Positions 9,800 to 16,760 of a stretch of DNA of 64,000 bases are shown one piece after another. Position 1 is the first letter of the stretch. Each line of letters opens with the position of its first letter. The stretch comes from Chitinophagales bacterium (GTDB lineage Bacteria > Bacteroidota > Bacteroidia > Chitinophagales > CAIOSU01). The stretch is from NCBI GenBank assembly GCA_040877935.1, contig JBBDNB010000040.1:1-64000 (forward strand), in the 5' to 3' direction. Below the pieces are notes generated by a model. It saw only the letters and a list, made by a program, of their open reading frames with translations, did not search any database and had not been told where the DNA came from. The position numbers and the translations under genes are program-made.

Positions 9800-9823
9800 G
9801 GCCAATGGCAAAGAAACAGTATT
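9729..9823 (-). pseudogene. 3' fragment of a MacB-type ABC transporter permease gene
   Basis: Read on the minus strand this encodes '[16 protein letters not shown]' followed by the same last 14 residues as the intact permease at 20404-21630, ending at TGA. Only the last 30 or so codons survive. Upstream of about 9823 no permease homology remains. The final 71 bases are nearly identical to the intact gene, while the seven codons before them are related but diverged (FFAIG versus CFLIG, synonymous and non-synonymous changes). It is therefore either a displaced original 3' end or a remnant of a paralogue, left when the R-M island arrived. Confidence 0.85.
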
Positions 9824-9981
9824 TCCTGCAACGTAGGGTATTTGGGAGAGATTAACTGTCCACCAAAAACAAAACTTACTTGAAAGCTAGGCCATTGAAA
9901 TTTACCGCTTTCCGCCCAATTTTTTATATGCCATATTGTGTGTCTGTAAAGCGTGACTTTATATCGCAAAGTTTCTATCAT
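9748..9981 (-). CDS. Short ORF overlapping the hsdR stop, probably a chimeric remnant
   Basis: A 77-codon frame whose ATG shares one base with the hsdR stop (TAATG), an arrangement that permits translational coupling. Its first 50 or so codons match nothing I know. Its last 25 codons are an out-of-frame reading of the permease fragment. The most economical view is a truncated gene from the R-M operon running into the island boundary. It may be untranslated. Confidence 0.25.
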   Translation of the reverse strand: MIETLRYKVTLYRHTIWHIKNWAESGKFQWPSFQVSFVFGGQLISPKYPTLQEILFLCHWPAGRNLPGTESSKARSY

Positions 9982-12680
9982 TATGCAACATTCTCTTTAT
10001 ACAAATGCTCCTGAAACTCTATAAAAAGTCGGCTGATGTTTGCCACGTCTCCCAATATTTCTTTTGCGTCTTCCAATGATTGATACTTGTTTGTCAGCAG
10101 GATTGGTAATTTCTCCTGGTCGAGTTCGTCCACGCCTGCTTCAACGTATTTGCTCAAGACGAATGCGATAAATTCTCTTTGTTTGTCATTTAGCAATGCA
10201 AAAATGGTCGCTTCGGCTGCTTTGGCTCGCGCTTCTCTTGTCATGGCGATATAGTCGCCATTGAAAACGTATTCCAATACATCATACAAGTCGCTTTTTT
10301 CCATATCTACCAACTTTTGTAAAGTCAGTAAATCGTCTTTGGGAAAGCCTGCTGCATCTAAGTTTTCCAACAAAGTTTTTCGGGTCAGCGGATTGCTCCA
10401 TAGTTTGCGCAATTCTTCTTCGTCTTTGAACAGTTTGGGTAGTTCTCCAAATAGGTTATTCAAAAATTCTTCGGCTGAAATGGGTTTGCCGTCTGCACTC
10501 CAAAAGGAAGTGGAAACCATGTGCTTGATTTCTCTTTCTTTTCCATTTCGCAGTTTGATTTTAATTTTCTTCTTACGCTCCTTTGGTTCTGATGGCTCTT
10601 TTGATTCCTTCGGTTGGTACTCTTCTTTAGGTTCCATTACACCGCTTGGCTCAGGCTCTAATGGTTCTCCGTCCCATTCCGGGTCGTTGAAATGCTTGTA
10701 GGCATCTACAAAGTCGTAAATGGTGAAAAACTCTTTGCCGTCAAATAAGCGTGTGCCACGGCCAACGATTTGTTTAAATTCAATCATGGAATTGACAGGA
10801 CGAAGCAATACGATATTTCGAATGTTCCGTGCATCAACTCCCGTTGAGAGTTTTTGCGAAGTGGTCAGAATAGTTGGCAATGTTTTTTCATTGTCCTGAA
10901 ATTCACGCAACAGTCTTTCGCCTTCTTCTCCATCATTAGCGGTTACACGAACGCAATAAAAAGGGTCCTTACTATCTGAATATTGATTTACCAAATCCCG
11001 AAGCAATGCTGCGTGTGCTTGATTCGCTCCGAAAATGATAGTCTTTTCGTTTTGATTGGCTTCATCTAAGAATATCTTAACACGAGCGGTTTCACGTTCT
11101 ACAATTTCAATGCTGCGGTTAAAGTCTTTTTCTTCATAGAGCTTACCTTCTTCAATTTCGCCTTCCACAATGGTATCGTCCGAAGTGTAGCGGTAATCGT
11201 CCAAGGTCGTTTTGATGCGTTTTACTTTGAAAGGCGTTAAGAAACCATCATTGATGCCTTCTTTTAGCGAATAGATGTAAACAGGCTCGCCAAAGTATTT
11301 GTAGGTGTCCACATTATCATCTCGTTTGGGTGTAGCGGTTAAACCCAATTGCACTGCCGGACTGAAATACTCCAAAATATCCCGCCAATTGCTTTCGTCA
11401 TTTGCTCCGCCACGGTGGCACTCGTCAATGATGATAAAATCAAAATAGTCTTTTGGATATTCGCCAAAGTATGGTTCGGCAAGCTCACCAACCTTTTGCT
11501 CAGATTTATTCTTAGAAAGTCTTTTGAGTAATTCAATATCGCCTTTGATTAAAGCAATTTTCTTTGCACGGCTCCATTTTTGAATTTGCTTTTCTCTTTT
11601 AAAGGCTTCATCAATTCTCTCAAATGTTTCGTAGTACACCAATTTGATAGGTAAATTCTTTGCTGTAAAATTAGCCCCTTCACCGTTTTTATGTTGTTCA
11701 ATTCTTAGAGCTAATTCTTTAGTACTACCTGTATAAAAACTTCCATCGGCACATTGTAGAATATACATATATCCATAAGCTTCTTCTTTAGTTTCAATTT
11801 CAGGAAAATCAATCTCTTCATCTTTGAAAGCGGTGGGTGAGCTTGTCGAACCCCCGCTCATAAAGGTTTGGAAAATGGTAAAGAAAATACTGCCGTTGGT
11901 GGGTACTCTTCCTTTTTTCTTAATCTCGCTGGGGTTTATTCGAACCAAGGCATCTTCGGGAAAAGCGGAAAAGGAATTGAAAGCCTGATTGGCTAAAATA
12001 TTTCTGTCTGCCAAAAACAAAATTCTTGGTCTGCGACTACCGTCTCGTTGTAAATTCCATCTAGTTTGAAAAAGCTTCCAGGCAATTTGAAAAGCAATGG
12101 CCGTTTTTCCTGTTCCTGTGGCAAGGGTGAGCAAAATGCGTTCACTGCCTTTTGCCAATGCTTCTAAAGTATTATTGACTGCTATTTCCTGATAATAACG
12201 AAGCTGCCAAGTGCCGCTTTTGTCTTCAAAAGGAACATTGGCAAACTTTTCTCTCCATGCTTCGACAAGCTCAGCGCCAGGTTCGTTTGTTTTTGGAAAT
12301 GCTTTGTTCCAAAGTTCTTCGGGACTTAGAAAGTCTGTAACCAAAGCTTCTTCGCCTGTTTTCATGCAGATTTGGTAAATGGCTTTTCCGTTGCTGCTGT
12401 AGGTGGTTTCCAATTGCAGTTTCTCGGCATATTGCTTCGCTTGCATCACGCCTTCGCCCACTTCCAATTCATCACTTTTTGCTTCTATTACGGCCAACTT
12501 GATGCCTTTATGCACCAATATGTAATCTGCAATAATCTTTCTGCCACGACCACCACCCGACTGGATTTGACCATCCGTAATCTGGTATTCACGAAGCACT
12601 TTAGAGCCTTCTGCCACGCCCCAACCGCAAGCCTTAAGCTTGGGGTCAATTAGTTCTGCTCTTGTTTCTGCTTCGTTCAT
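9981..12680 (-). CDS. hsdR: Type I restriction enzyme R subunit with an inserted GIY-YIG domain
   Basis: HsdR is the motor and nuclease subunit of type I restriction. Positions here are counted from the longer frame opening at 12713. The N-terminal PD-(D/E)xK nuclease shows D63 and 'IEAK' at 76-79. The SF2 helicase shows Walker A ATGTGKT (198-204), DECH (430-433), TATPKR (459-464) and a later 'QIVGRGTRL'. Between motif Ia and DECH, where relatives have a short loop, lies a complete GIY-YIG domain (about 313-402) with 'YMYI' and 'YTGS' half-motifs, bounded by inverted repeats at bases 11473-11489 and 11836-11852. Removing residues 288-414 leaves a normal-sized HsdR. I choose ATG 12678-12680 ('MNEAETRAEL') because it starts one base after the fic stop and is the usual HsdR beginning. 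The 12713 start would overlap fic. Confidence 0.95.
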   Translation of the reverse strand: MNEAETRAELIDPKLKACGWGVAEGSKVLREYQITDGQIQSGGGRGRKIIADYILVHKGIKLAVIEAKSDELEVGEGVMQAKQYAEKLQLETTYSSNGKAIYQICMKTGEEALVTDFLSPEELWNKAFPKTNEPGAELVEAWREKFANVPFEDKSGTWQLRYYQEIAVNNTLEALAKGSERILLTLATGTGKTAIAFQIAWKLFQTRWNLQRDGSRRPRILFLADRNILANQAFNSFSAFPEDALVRINPSEIKKKGRVPTNGSIFFTIFQTFMSGGSTSSPTAFKDEEIDFPEIETKEEAYGYMYILQCADGSFYTGSTKELALRIEQHKNGEGANFTAKNLPIKLVYYETFERIDEAFKREKQIQKWSRAKKIALIKGDIELLKRLSKNKSEQKVGELAEPYFGEYPKDYFDFIIIDECHRGGANDESNWRDILEYFSPAVQLGLTATPKRDDNVDTYKYFGEPVYIYSLKEGINDGFLTPFKVKRIKTTLDDYRYTSDDTIVEGEIEEGKLYEEKDFNRSIEIVERETARVKIFLDEANQNEKTIIFGANQAHAALLRDLVNQYSDSKDPFYCVRVTANDGEEGERLLREFQDNEKTLPTILTTSQKLSTGVDARNIRNIVLLRPVNSMIEFKQIVGRGTRLFDGKEFFTIYDFVDAYKHFNDPEWDGEPLEPEPSGVMEPKEEYQPKESKEPSEPKERKKKIKIKLRNGKEREIKHMVSTSFWSADGKPISAEEFLNNLFGELPKLFKDEEELRKLWSNPLTRKTLLENLDAAGFPKDDLLTLQKLVDMEKSDLYDVLEYVFNGDYIAMTREARAKAAEATIFALLNDKQREFIAFVLSKYVEAGVDELDQEKLPILLTNKYQSLEDAKEILGDVANISRLFIEFQEHLYKENVA
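11473..11852 (-). mobile_element. GIY-YIG domain insertion with terminal inverted repeats, in frame within hsdR
   Basis: The 380-base segment has GGTTCGGCAAGCTCACC at its left end and GGTGAGCTTGTCGAACC at its right end. These are inverted copies matching at 16 of 17 positions. Between them is a UPF0213/YhbQ-like GIY-YIG domain. Its features are 'YMYILQCADGSFYTGST', an Arg in 'LRIEQH' and a Glu in 'FKREKQI', followed by a basic 'KWSRAKK' helix. The frame is open throughout and continuous with the helicase. There are no intein splicing motifs. Calling it a mobile element is inference from the domain, the inverted ends and the position. Confidence 0.7.
12259..12275. repeat. Palindrome-family repeat in hsdR
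   Basis: GCTTCGACAAGCTCAGC shares the TTCGACAAGCTCA core with the ends of the GIY-YIG insertion and with the hsdS and hsdM copies. It encodes 'GAELVEA' in hsdR. Confidence 0.65.
12648..12680 (-). repeat. hsdR start region, copy 1 (functional start)
   Basis: This 33-base stretch carries the first 11 codons of hsdR. It matches 14316-14348 at 30 of 33 positions, and its last 23 bases match 15018-15040 at 22 of 23. The other two copies are not attached to an hsdR gene. Confidence 0.8.
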
Positions 12681-12681
12681 A

Positions 12682-13170
12682 TTAAAATAGATCTTTGTAG
12701 AATTCGACACCAATATTTAATTGCTCTTCATCAGGATTTACCTGGCTCAAAGCATTAATGATTTTAAGCTTTAGCTGCTCATTATAATCTACTTCATTAA
12801 TTATCGAATATATAACTTCAAATAACAAGTCCTTATCAATGAAATTATCTGCAACTGTAACAGCAATATTTTCCATTTCTATGATGAATTTATCTACAAA
12901 AGCATCTAAACCATTAACCTCCAAAAAAAATGCCCCCATAGCGATAGACGTTCTTTTATTCCCATCATTAAAAGCATGGAACTTATTAAATGAAAACACA
13001 ATGTGATTTAGCTTTTCTTCAAAAGTTGGATAGTAATCATCGTTCTGTATATGGGTTAACGGACTCTCTATATTACCATAATCTTTTATGCCAGCGCGGC
13101 CTCCTGATATATCAATGATTTTATCATGAATTCTGATAGCATATTCAGCTGTAAAGTAATTGAAGTCCAT
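12682..13170 (-). CDS. Fic/Doc family protein
   Basis: A 162-residue protein with the Fic core motif HAFNDGNKRT at residues 65-74, which fits HxFx(D/E)(G/A)N(K/G)R. Fic enzymes transfer AMP from ATP to target proteins, whereas Doc toxins phosphorylate EF-Tu. The length and the KRT ending lean toward the Doc-like branch. It follows the HTH protein gene with a 2-base gap and ends one base before the hsdR start, so the three are one transcript. The pair 'HTH protein plus Fic' lies between two copies of the hsdR start region, which suggests it entered the R-M operon as a unit. No inhibitory (S/T)xxxE(G/N) helix is obvious in it. The neighbour may provide control. Confidence 0.88.
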   Translation of the reverse strand: MDFNYFTAEYAIRIHDKIIDISGGRAGIKDYGNIESPLTHIQNDDYYPTFEEKLNHIVFSFNKFHAFNDGNKRTSIAMGAFFLEVNGLDAFVDKFIIEMENIAVTVADNFIDKDLLFEVIYSIINEVDYNEQLKLKIINALSQVNPDEEQLNIGVEFYKDLF

Positions 13171-13172
13171 GC

Positions 13173-14258
13173 CTATCTATCTTTTAAGCGTTTAAAAACT
13201 TCCTTGTTGTCTTCCAGCCGCTTTTCTAAATCCATGCTACGTTCCCCCAGAAATTTATCATAATCATCAGGACTTACTTCATTAATGTAGTCTTTCAATT
13301 TCTCGTGTAAAGCTTCTCTAAAAACCAAATCACGGCTGGCCATTAGGCTTCTTGCTTTTTCCCGCAAAGGAATTAAGGTTGACTCTGTTAAATCTTCATA
13401 TTTTCTAAACAAAATATGAGCTTCTGATAGAGATATTTTAGTCCCCTTCTCCTCAAATTCATTCTTTAGAAAATTTGCATATCCATTTTCATATCCGGCA
13501 ATTAAATCGAGAACTTCTGAGTACATTGTACTACGCACACTTTCTTTTGAATTCAATTTTAAAATCTGTCTGTACTCTTTGGCATTCTCTTTAAATATAC
13601 TTTTGTAAATCTTATCGGTTAATTGTCCATATTTAAATTTATTTTCCACTATGTAATAATCTAAAGCATTGGTAAACTCTTGCCTGTAGTTATATTCACG
13701 GATTGCACTTGGCAGAAACTCTTCTTCTCTTTGGTTGATGTATTTTGTTTTACCTCCTATTTTTTTGTTCAAAACATCAATAACTATATCCAGTATAGCT
13801 GAGCGTAACTTTTGAGCTTTCTCTGAAGCAGTTAATAGCATCCCCACATTTAAAAATGCTTTGTAAGTAAACACCGATAATTGAGGTGCTTTTAACAAGC
13901 TATCTAGTTCACCATCATACAATTGGATGATGTCTCCGACATGCATGTCGGAGACATCCGTCTTTTCCTTGGCGATCCGCAAAAAATCAGCAATACCCTC
14001 TTTAAATTGACGAAGTTTGTTTCCAGTATATATTTCATAACCACTTTGCTCCAATTCGGCCTTATTACTTTCTACAATCCGCTCAATGGTTCTTATATCT
14101 ACTTCAAAATATGAAGCCAACTGCTGACGAGTAAACCGATATTTTCCATCGAATTTAATCCCGTAAAAACCTACTTGTTCATAGACCTCCTGAATGGCAA
14201 GGTTATTATTTAGAATATTCTTTCGATCAATACTGGAATTTGTTAAATCTTTACTCAT
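13173..14258 (-). CDS. Helix-turn-helix protein paired with Fic (possible antitoxin)
   Basis: The 361-residue soluble protein has an N-terminal helix-turn-helix region, with 'YRFTRQQLASYFEVDIRTIERIV' at about residues 40-62. A long helical C-terminal part ends in a charged tail. I recognise the type as a DNA-binding protein commonly encoded directly upstream of Fic/Doc genes in Bacteroidota R-M operons. An antitoxin or regulator role is inference from that pairing and the 2-base spacing to fic. Residues 101-110 are encoded by a perfect 30-bp palindrome at 13929-13958, which probably inserted in frame. The start ATG at 14256-14258 lies 22 bases downstream of a 22-codon hsdR-like mini-ORF. Confidence 0.65.
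   Translation of the reverse strand: MSKDLTNSSIDRKNILNNNLAIQEVYEQVGFYGIKFDGKYRFTRQQLASYFEVDIRTIERIVESNKAELEQSGYEIYTGNKLRQFKEGIADFLRIAKEKTDVSDMHVGDIIQLYDGELDSLLKAPQLSVFTYKAFLNVGMLLTASEKAQKLRSAILDIVIDVLNKKIGGKTKYINQREEEFLPSAIREYNYRQEFTNALDYYIVENKFKYGQLTDKIYKSIFKENAKEYRQILKLNSKESVRSTMYSEVLDLIAGYENGYANFLKNEFEEKGTKISLSEAHILFRKYEDLTESTLIPLREKARSLMASRDLVFREALHEKLKDYINEVSPDDYDKFLGERSMDLEKRLEDNKEVFKRLKDR
13929..13958. repeat. Perfect 30-bp palindrome in the HTH gene
   Basis: GATGTCTCCGACATG is followed directly by its exact reverse complement, with no loop. It encodes the self-mirrored peptide 'DVSDMHVGDI'. A loop-free 15+15 palindrome inside a coding region is unlikely by chance and resembles other short in-frame repeats in this operon. 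Confidence 0.9.
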
Positions 14259-14279
14259 GTTTTAAATTTTTATAACTAC

Positions 14280-14348
14280 TTATAAAACATTTAATTGCAG
14301 ACTTATTTCTGCAGTAATTAGCTCAGCTATTGTTTCTGCTTCGTTCAT
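14280..14348 (-). repeat. hsdR start region, copy 2 (22-codon mini-ORF)
   Basis: Bases 14316-14348 copy the hsdR start at 30 of 33 positions. The frame reads 'MNEAETIAELI', then leaves homology and stops after 22 codons at 14280. It sits between the four-helix gene and the HTH gene and marks the upstream edge of the HTH-fic module. Confidence 0.75.
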
Positions 14349-14364
14349 TTGTATCTTCTTTTGT

Positions 14365-14423
14365 TTTGTGGGACTCTTGGGATGCGGGCGACACAGTCGC
14401 AGAAGTCCCACTTGTCCCACAAA
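14365..14423. repeat. Nested inverted repeat downstream of the four-helix gene
   Basis: An inner hairpin GCGAC-aca-GTCGC (14388-14400) lies inside GTGGGACT/AGTCCCAC arms (14368-14375 and 14404-14411), and a second GTCCCAC with TTTGTGGGAC offers an alternative outer pairing. It lies just after the stop at 14430 on the minus strand. It could be an attenuator or partial terminator within the R-M operon, or another palindromic repeat. Confidence 0.55.
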
Positions 14424-14429
14424 TTGTTT

Positions 14430-15008
14430 TTACTTTTTCTTCTTTCTTACTTCTATTCTCGCTTTTGTCATTCGTTCACGTAAACCGCCTTCTTTTAGGA
14501 AAGCGGCTTCCAATTGCTTTATCTGCTGTTTTAGCAGATAAGTAGTAATTGTTATTAAAGTTATCATAGCATTGGCACAAATCTCTGGATTTTCATGCTC
14601 AATGGCTTTTTTAAATGTTTCGTAAGTTGGTTTGGGAGTGCTTTTGTTAAGCTCACGCATGCGGGCTACCAAACGGTGGCCTTTTTCCCAGATGGGCAAC
14701 TTTTTTGTTCTTAGAAAATCTTCATAATCTATGAGCAGTTCTTCCAAACTGGCACGTGCTACATTGGTGAGTTTGATTTCTGTTGCTTTCGATGTGCCGG
14801 AGGCCATGCTGGCTTCTGCTATGTTTTGCTTACCACTGCGTGCTGCCTGCACCATTTGCCCGACCGTGCGGTCGTACTTATGAAAAAAACGATTGGTAAA
14901 ATATACCGTGCCATCATAGATGATCTCCGCCTTCTGATAACTGAACAGATTGCGATAACCACCATGGATGGGGATAAAACCTTCGGTATTTTTATCTTTA
15001 TCGCTCAT
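14430..15008 (-). CDS. Four-helix bundle (S23-like) suffix-domain protein
   Basis: The 192-residue helical protein contains 'RTVGQMVQAARSGKQNIAEAS', 'TSKATEIKLTNVARASLEELLIDYEDFL' and a basic C-terminus. This is the signature of four-helix bundle proteins related to the 23S-rRNA intervening-sequence proteins, in the longer 'suffix domain' form. Members frequently occur inside type I R-M operons and near diversity-generating elements. Their biochemical role is unknown, and nucleic-acid binding is suggested by the basic tail 'RIEVRKKKK'. Its ATG overlaps the stop of a 10-codon hsdR-like leader (TAATG at 15006-15010), so it may be translationally coupled to that leader. It is bracketed by hsdR-start copies 2 and 3. 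Confidence 0.82.
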   Translation of the reverse strand: MSDKDKNTEGFIPIHGGYRNLFSYQKAEIIYDGTVYFTNRFFHKYDRTVGQMVQAARSGKQNIAEASMASGTSKATEIKLTNVARASLEELLIDYEDFLRTKKLPIWEKGHRLVARMRELNKSTPKPTYETFKKAIEHENPEICANAMITLITITTYLLKQQIKQLEAAFLKEGGLRERMTKARIEVRKKKK

Positions 15009-15040
15009 TAATATTCCGCTCTTGTTTCTGCTTTGTTCAT
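15008..15040 (-). repeat. hsdR start region, copy 3 (10-codon leader)
   Basis: Bases 15018-15040 match the hsdR start at 22 of 23 positions and encode 'MNKAETRAEY' followed by TAA. The TAA shares a base with the ATG of the four-helix gene. It is the third copy of the hsdR beginning in 2.4 kb. Confidence 0.75.
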
Positions 15041-15096
15041 TGGATTAATTTCTATTGAGCATTTATTGATTTTCTTGCAGGTTTTAGTAAGCAGAA

Positions 15097-15939
15097 TTAA
15101 TCTCCTTGATCGTGCCGTTCCATTTGCTTTTTTATTTCTATTGCAAAATTTTCGGCCTGGTCTTCTGTAACCACCTCAACCCCTAAGTTGCTGTCTGTAG
15201 ATTTAAGATACTCATGGATAAAACCCATTAACTCCTTATGCCTAGGATTTATAGAAGTAAGAAAAGAAATATGCAGTGGTTCGTTTAATTGTTTGAGTGC
15301 CTGGATTTTTCCTGCCCATTTATACACCTTCTCTTTAATGCTGTCTTTTTTCTTTAACTCAAAAGACAATGGTTCATAACTGTGCCATATTTCATTTTTC
15401 CAGGACTTATCAAATGACAAAATATCATTTGGAACAGAAACTTCATGTGTGCTTAATTTCGACTCTATACCATATTTTTCAAAATATTGTTTGTATTTTT
15501 TTTTCCAAACTTCATCATCACTTAATCGTGTTTTATCTTCATTTCCCAAATAATATTTTTCAACTACTTGCGAAAACAAACCTGAAAGAGCAGCATCCAG
15601 ATCAATATCTAGCCCTAATTTGCATTCGGACATTCTTATGGCATTATTGTCATTATTTAAAACGCCATTGGTTATAGATTCAATCTGGTCTGGCAGACTA
15701 AACAATTCTTGAAGCTTAGCTTTATCAGCATTAATTTTTTGTTCTAAATAATTCAAAAGCCTAATAACCCACCGCCCATTTGCTTCAGGAAACATTTGGG
15801 TTATTCTATGATATTTGCGAATTGTCTTGCATGCAAGAAACTGATTTTCTTTGCTATATAAAATCACACCAACATTTACAAACTCACCCGTAAAGTGGTC
15901 ATGCACATATCGTATAAGCTGATATTGATACTTTTTCAT
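15097..15939 (-). CDS. DUF3037 family protein, partner of the HipA-like kinase
   Basis: The 280-residue protein opens with 'YQLIRYVHDHFTGEFVNVGVILY', the hallmark N-terminal block of DUF3037. Its function is unknown. Its ATG overlaps the TGA of the HipA-like kinase gene (ATGA, 15936-15939), so the two are translationally coupled, and such pairs recur in many genomes. The remainder is predicted mixed alpha/beta without membrane segments. In this operon it follows hsdS and HipA and precedes the hsdR-start copies. A role in defence or as an antitoxin-like partner is inference from context only. Confidence 0.8.
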   Translation of the reverse strand: MKKYQYQLIRYVHDHFTGEFVNVGVILYSKENQFLACKTIRKYHRITQMFPEANGRWVIRLLNYLEQKINADKAKLQELFSLPDQIESITNGVLNNDNNAIRMSECKLGLDIDLDAALSGLFSQVVEKYYLGNEDKTRLSDDEVWKKKYKQYFEKYGIESKLSTHEVSVPNDILSFDKSWKNEIWHSYEPLSFELKKKDSIKEKVYKWAGKIQALKQLNEPLHISFLTSINPRHKELMGFIHEYLKSTDSNLGVEVVTEDQAENFAIEIKKQMERHDQGD

Positions 15940-16760
15940 GATGCAATTATTTTATTAAGTGAATTAACAAATTCTGATCTATGGTCAAGAGTAAGTTTAA
16001 GATAACTTATAACATATTTAATTTTATCCACTTGAAATTCTTTAGGTATTTTAGTGAAAACCTCATTCCAAAAATAGTCATTAAAACAATCCATCTTATC
16101 TACTTGTGCTGTAAAATCAATTTGTTCCTCTTTTAATCTTTTGTAGAAAAAGTGCTTTTTATATAATTCTGATTCAGCAGAAGATAAAACCCATGGAGTT
16201 TTACTTCTTAAAAAAGGAAGTTGATGTATGAATGAGAACGCCAATTCGTGATCATATACGAATAACTCTTCTCCATTAGTTCCAACATTGGGTTTTTGAT
16301 GTCCTCTATCAATGTTTTGAATAAACAAATCAAAAGCAAACAATAGTTTAGCTTGCTCTAACATTGTGTCATTAAGCTTAAATCCAATTTGTGGTATTTG
16401 AGTAATACCAGAATTGTAACGTGTGCCAAAATTAAACCCTAAGCTTTGACTTGCCGCCTTGTATCCATCTCGCCCCAATAAAGTACTGACAAAATCATCT
16501 GAAATATTAACTACTACAGGTTCTGCTGCAGGAAGCCCAATTTCAATTGCCATCCAAGCTCCTAAAAATTCAAATGCCGAACTAACTGGGGTCATTCGGT
16601 TGTGTTTTTTGAATTTCACAACAAAGCGATCTCTTTCCCCTGTATCACTATCAACTCCCCATATAGCCATAGGTGCAGTTGTACCCGTTTCAAATAGATC
16701 GAATGAATTTAACGCCTCAACTACTGGTAAACGATATTTTTGATAGGTTAGTTTAGTCAT
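15936..16760 (-). CDS. HipA-like kinase domain protein
   Basis: A 274-residue HipA-type Ser/Thr kinase fold. The likely ATP-lysine is K49 ('FVVKFK'). The catalytic loop is 'FDLFIQNIDRGHQKPN' (143-158) with D151, R152 and N158. The metal-binding site is 'YDHE' (169-172). HipA kinases act as toxins by phosphorylating tRNA synthetases. This shorter stand-alone form belongs to the HipA_2-like group and lacks an HTH antitoxin neighbour. It overlaps hsdS by 4 bases upstream (16757-16760) and DUF3037 by 4 bases downstream, so all three are tightly coupled. The coupling to hsdS suggests expression is tied to the specificity subunit. Confidence 0.82.
   Translation of the reverse strand: MTKLTYQKYRLPVVEALNSFDLFETGTTAPMAIWGVDSDTGERDRFVVKFKKHNRMTPVSSAFEFLGAWMAIEIGLPAAEPVVVNISDDFVSTLLGRDGYKAASQSLGFNFGTRYNSGITQIPQIGFKLNDTMLEQAKLLFAFDLFIQNIDRGHQKPNVGTNGEELFVYDHELAFSFIHQLPFLRSKTPWVLSSAESELYKKHFFYKRLKEEQIDFTAQVDKMDCFNDYFWNEVFTKIPKEFQVDKIKYVISYLKLTLDHRSEFVNSLNKIIAS

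Noticed and set aside
9748-9981. The 77-codon ORF as a genuine new protein in the R-M operon
   Set aside because: Its second half is an out-of-frame reading of the permease fragment. The first half matches nothing, so it is kept only as a low-confidence remnant.
11473-11852. The hsdR insertion could be an intein or an intron with a homing nuclease
   Set aside because: No intein splice residues (Cys/Ser/Thr start with His-Asn end) frame it, and the reading frame is continuous with no intron-like structure, so translation as an inserted domain is simpler.
12682-12713. hsdR starting at 12713 instead of 12680
   Set aside because: It would overlap fic by 32 bases and add an 11-residue extension ahead of the usual MNEAETRAEL beginning. 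The coupled ATG at 12680 is the better start.
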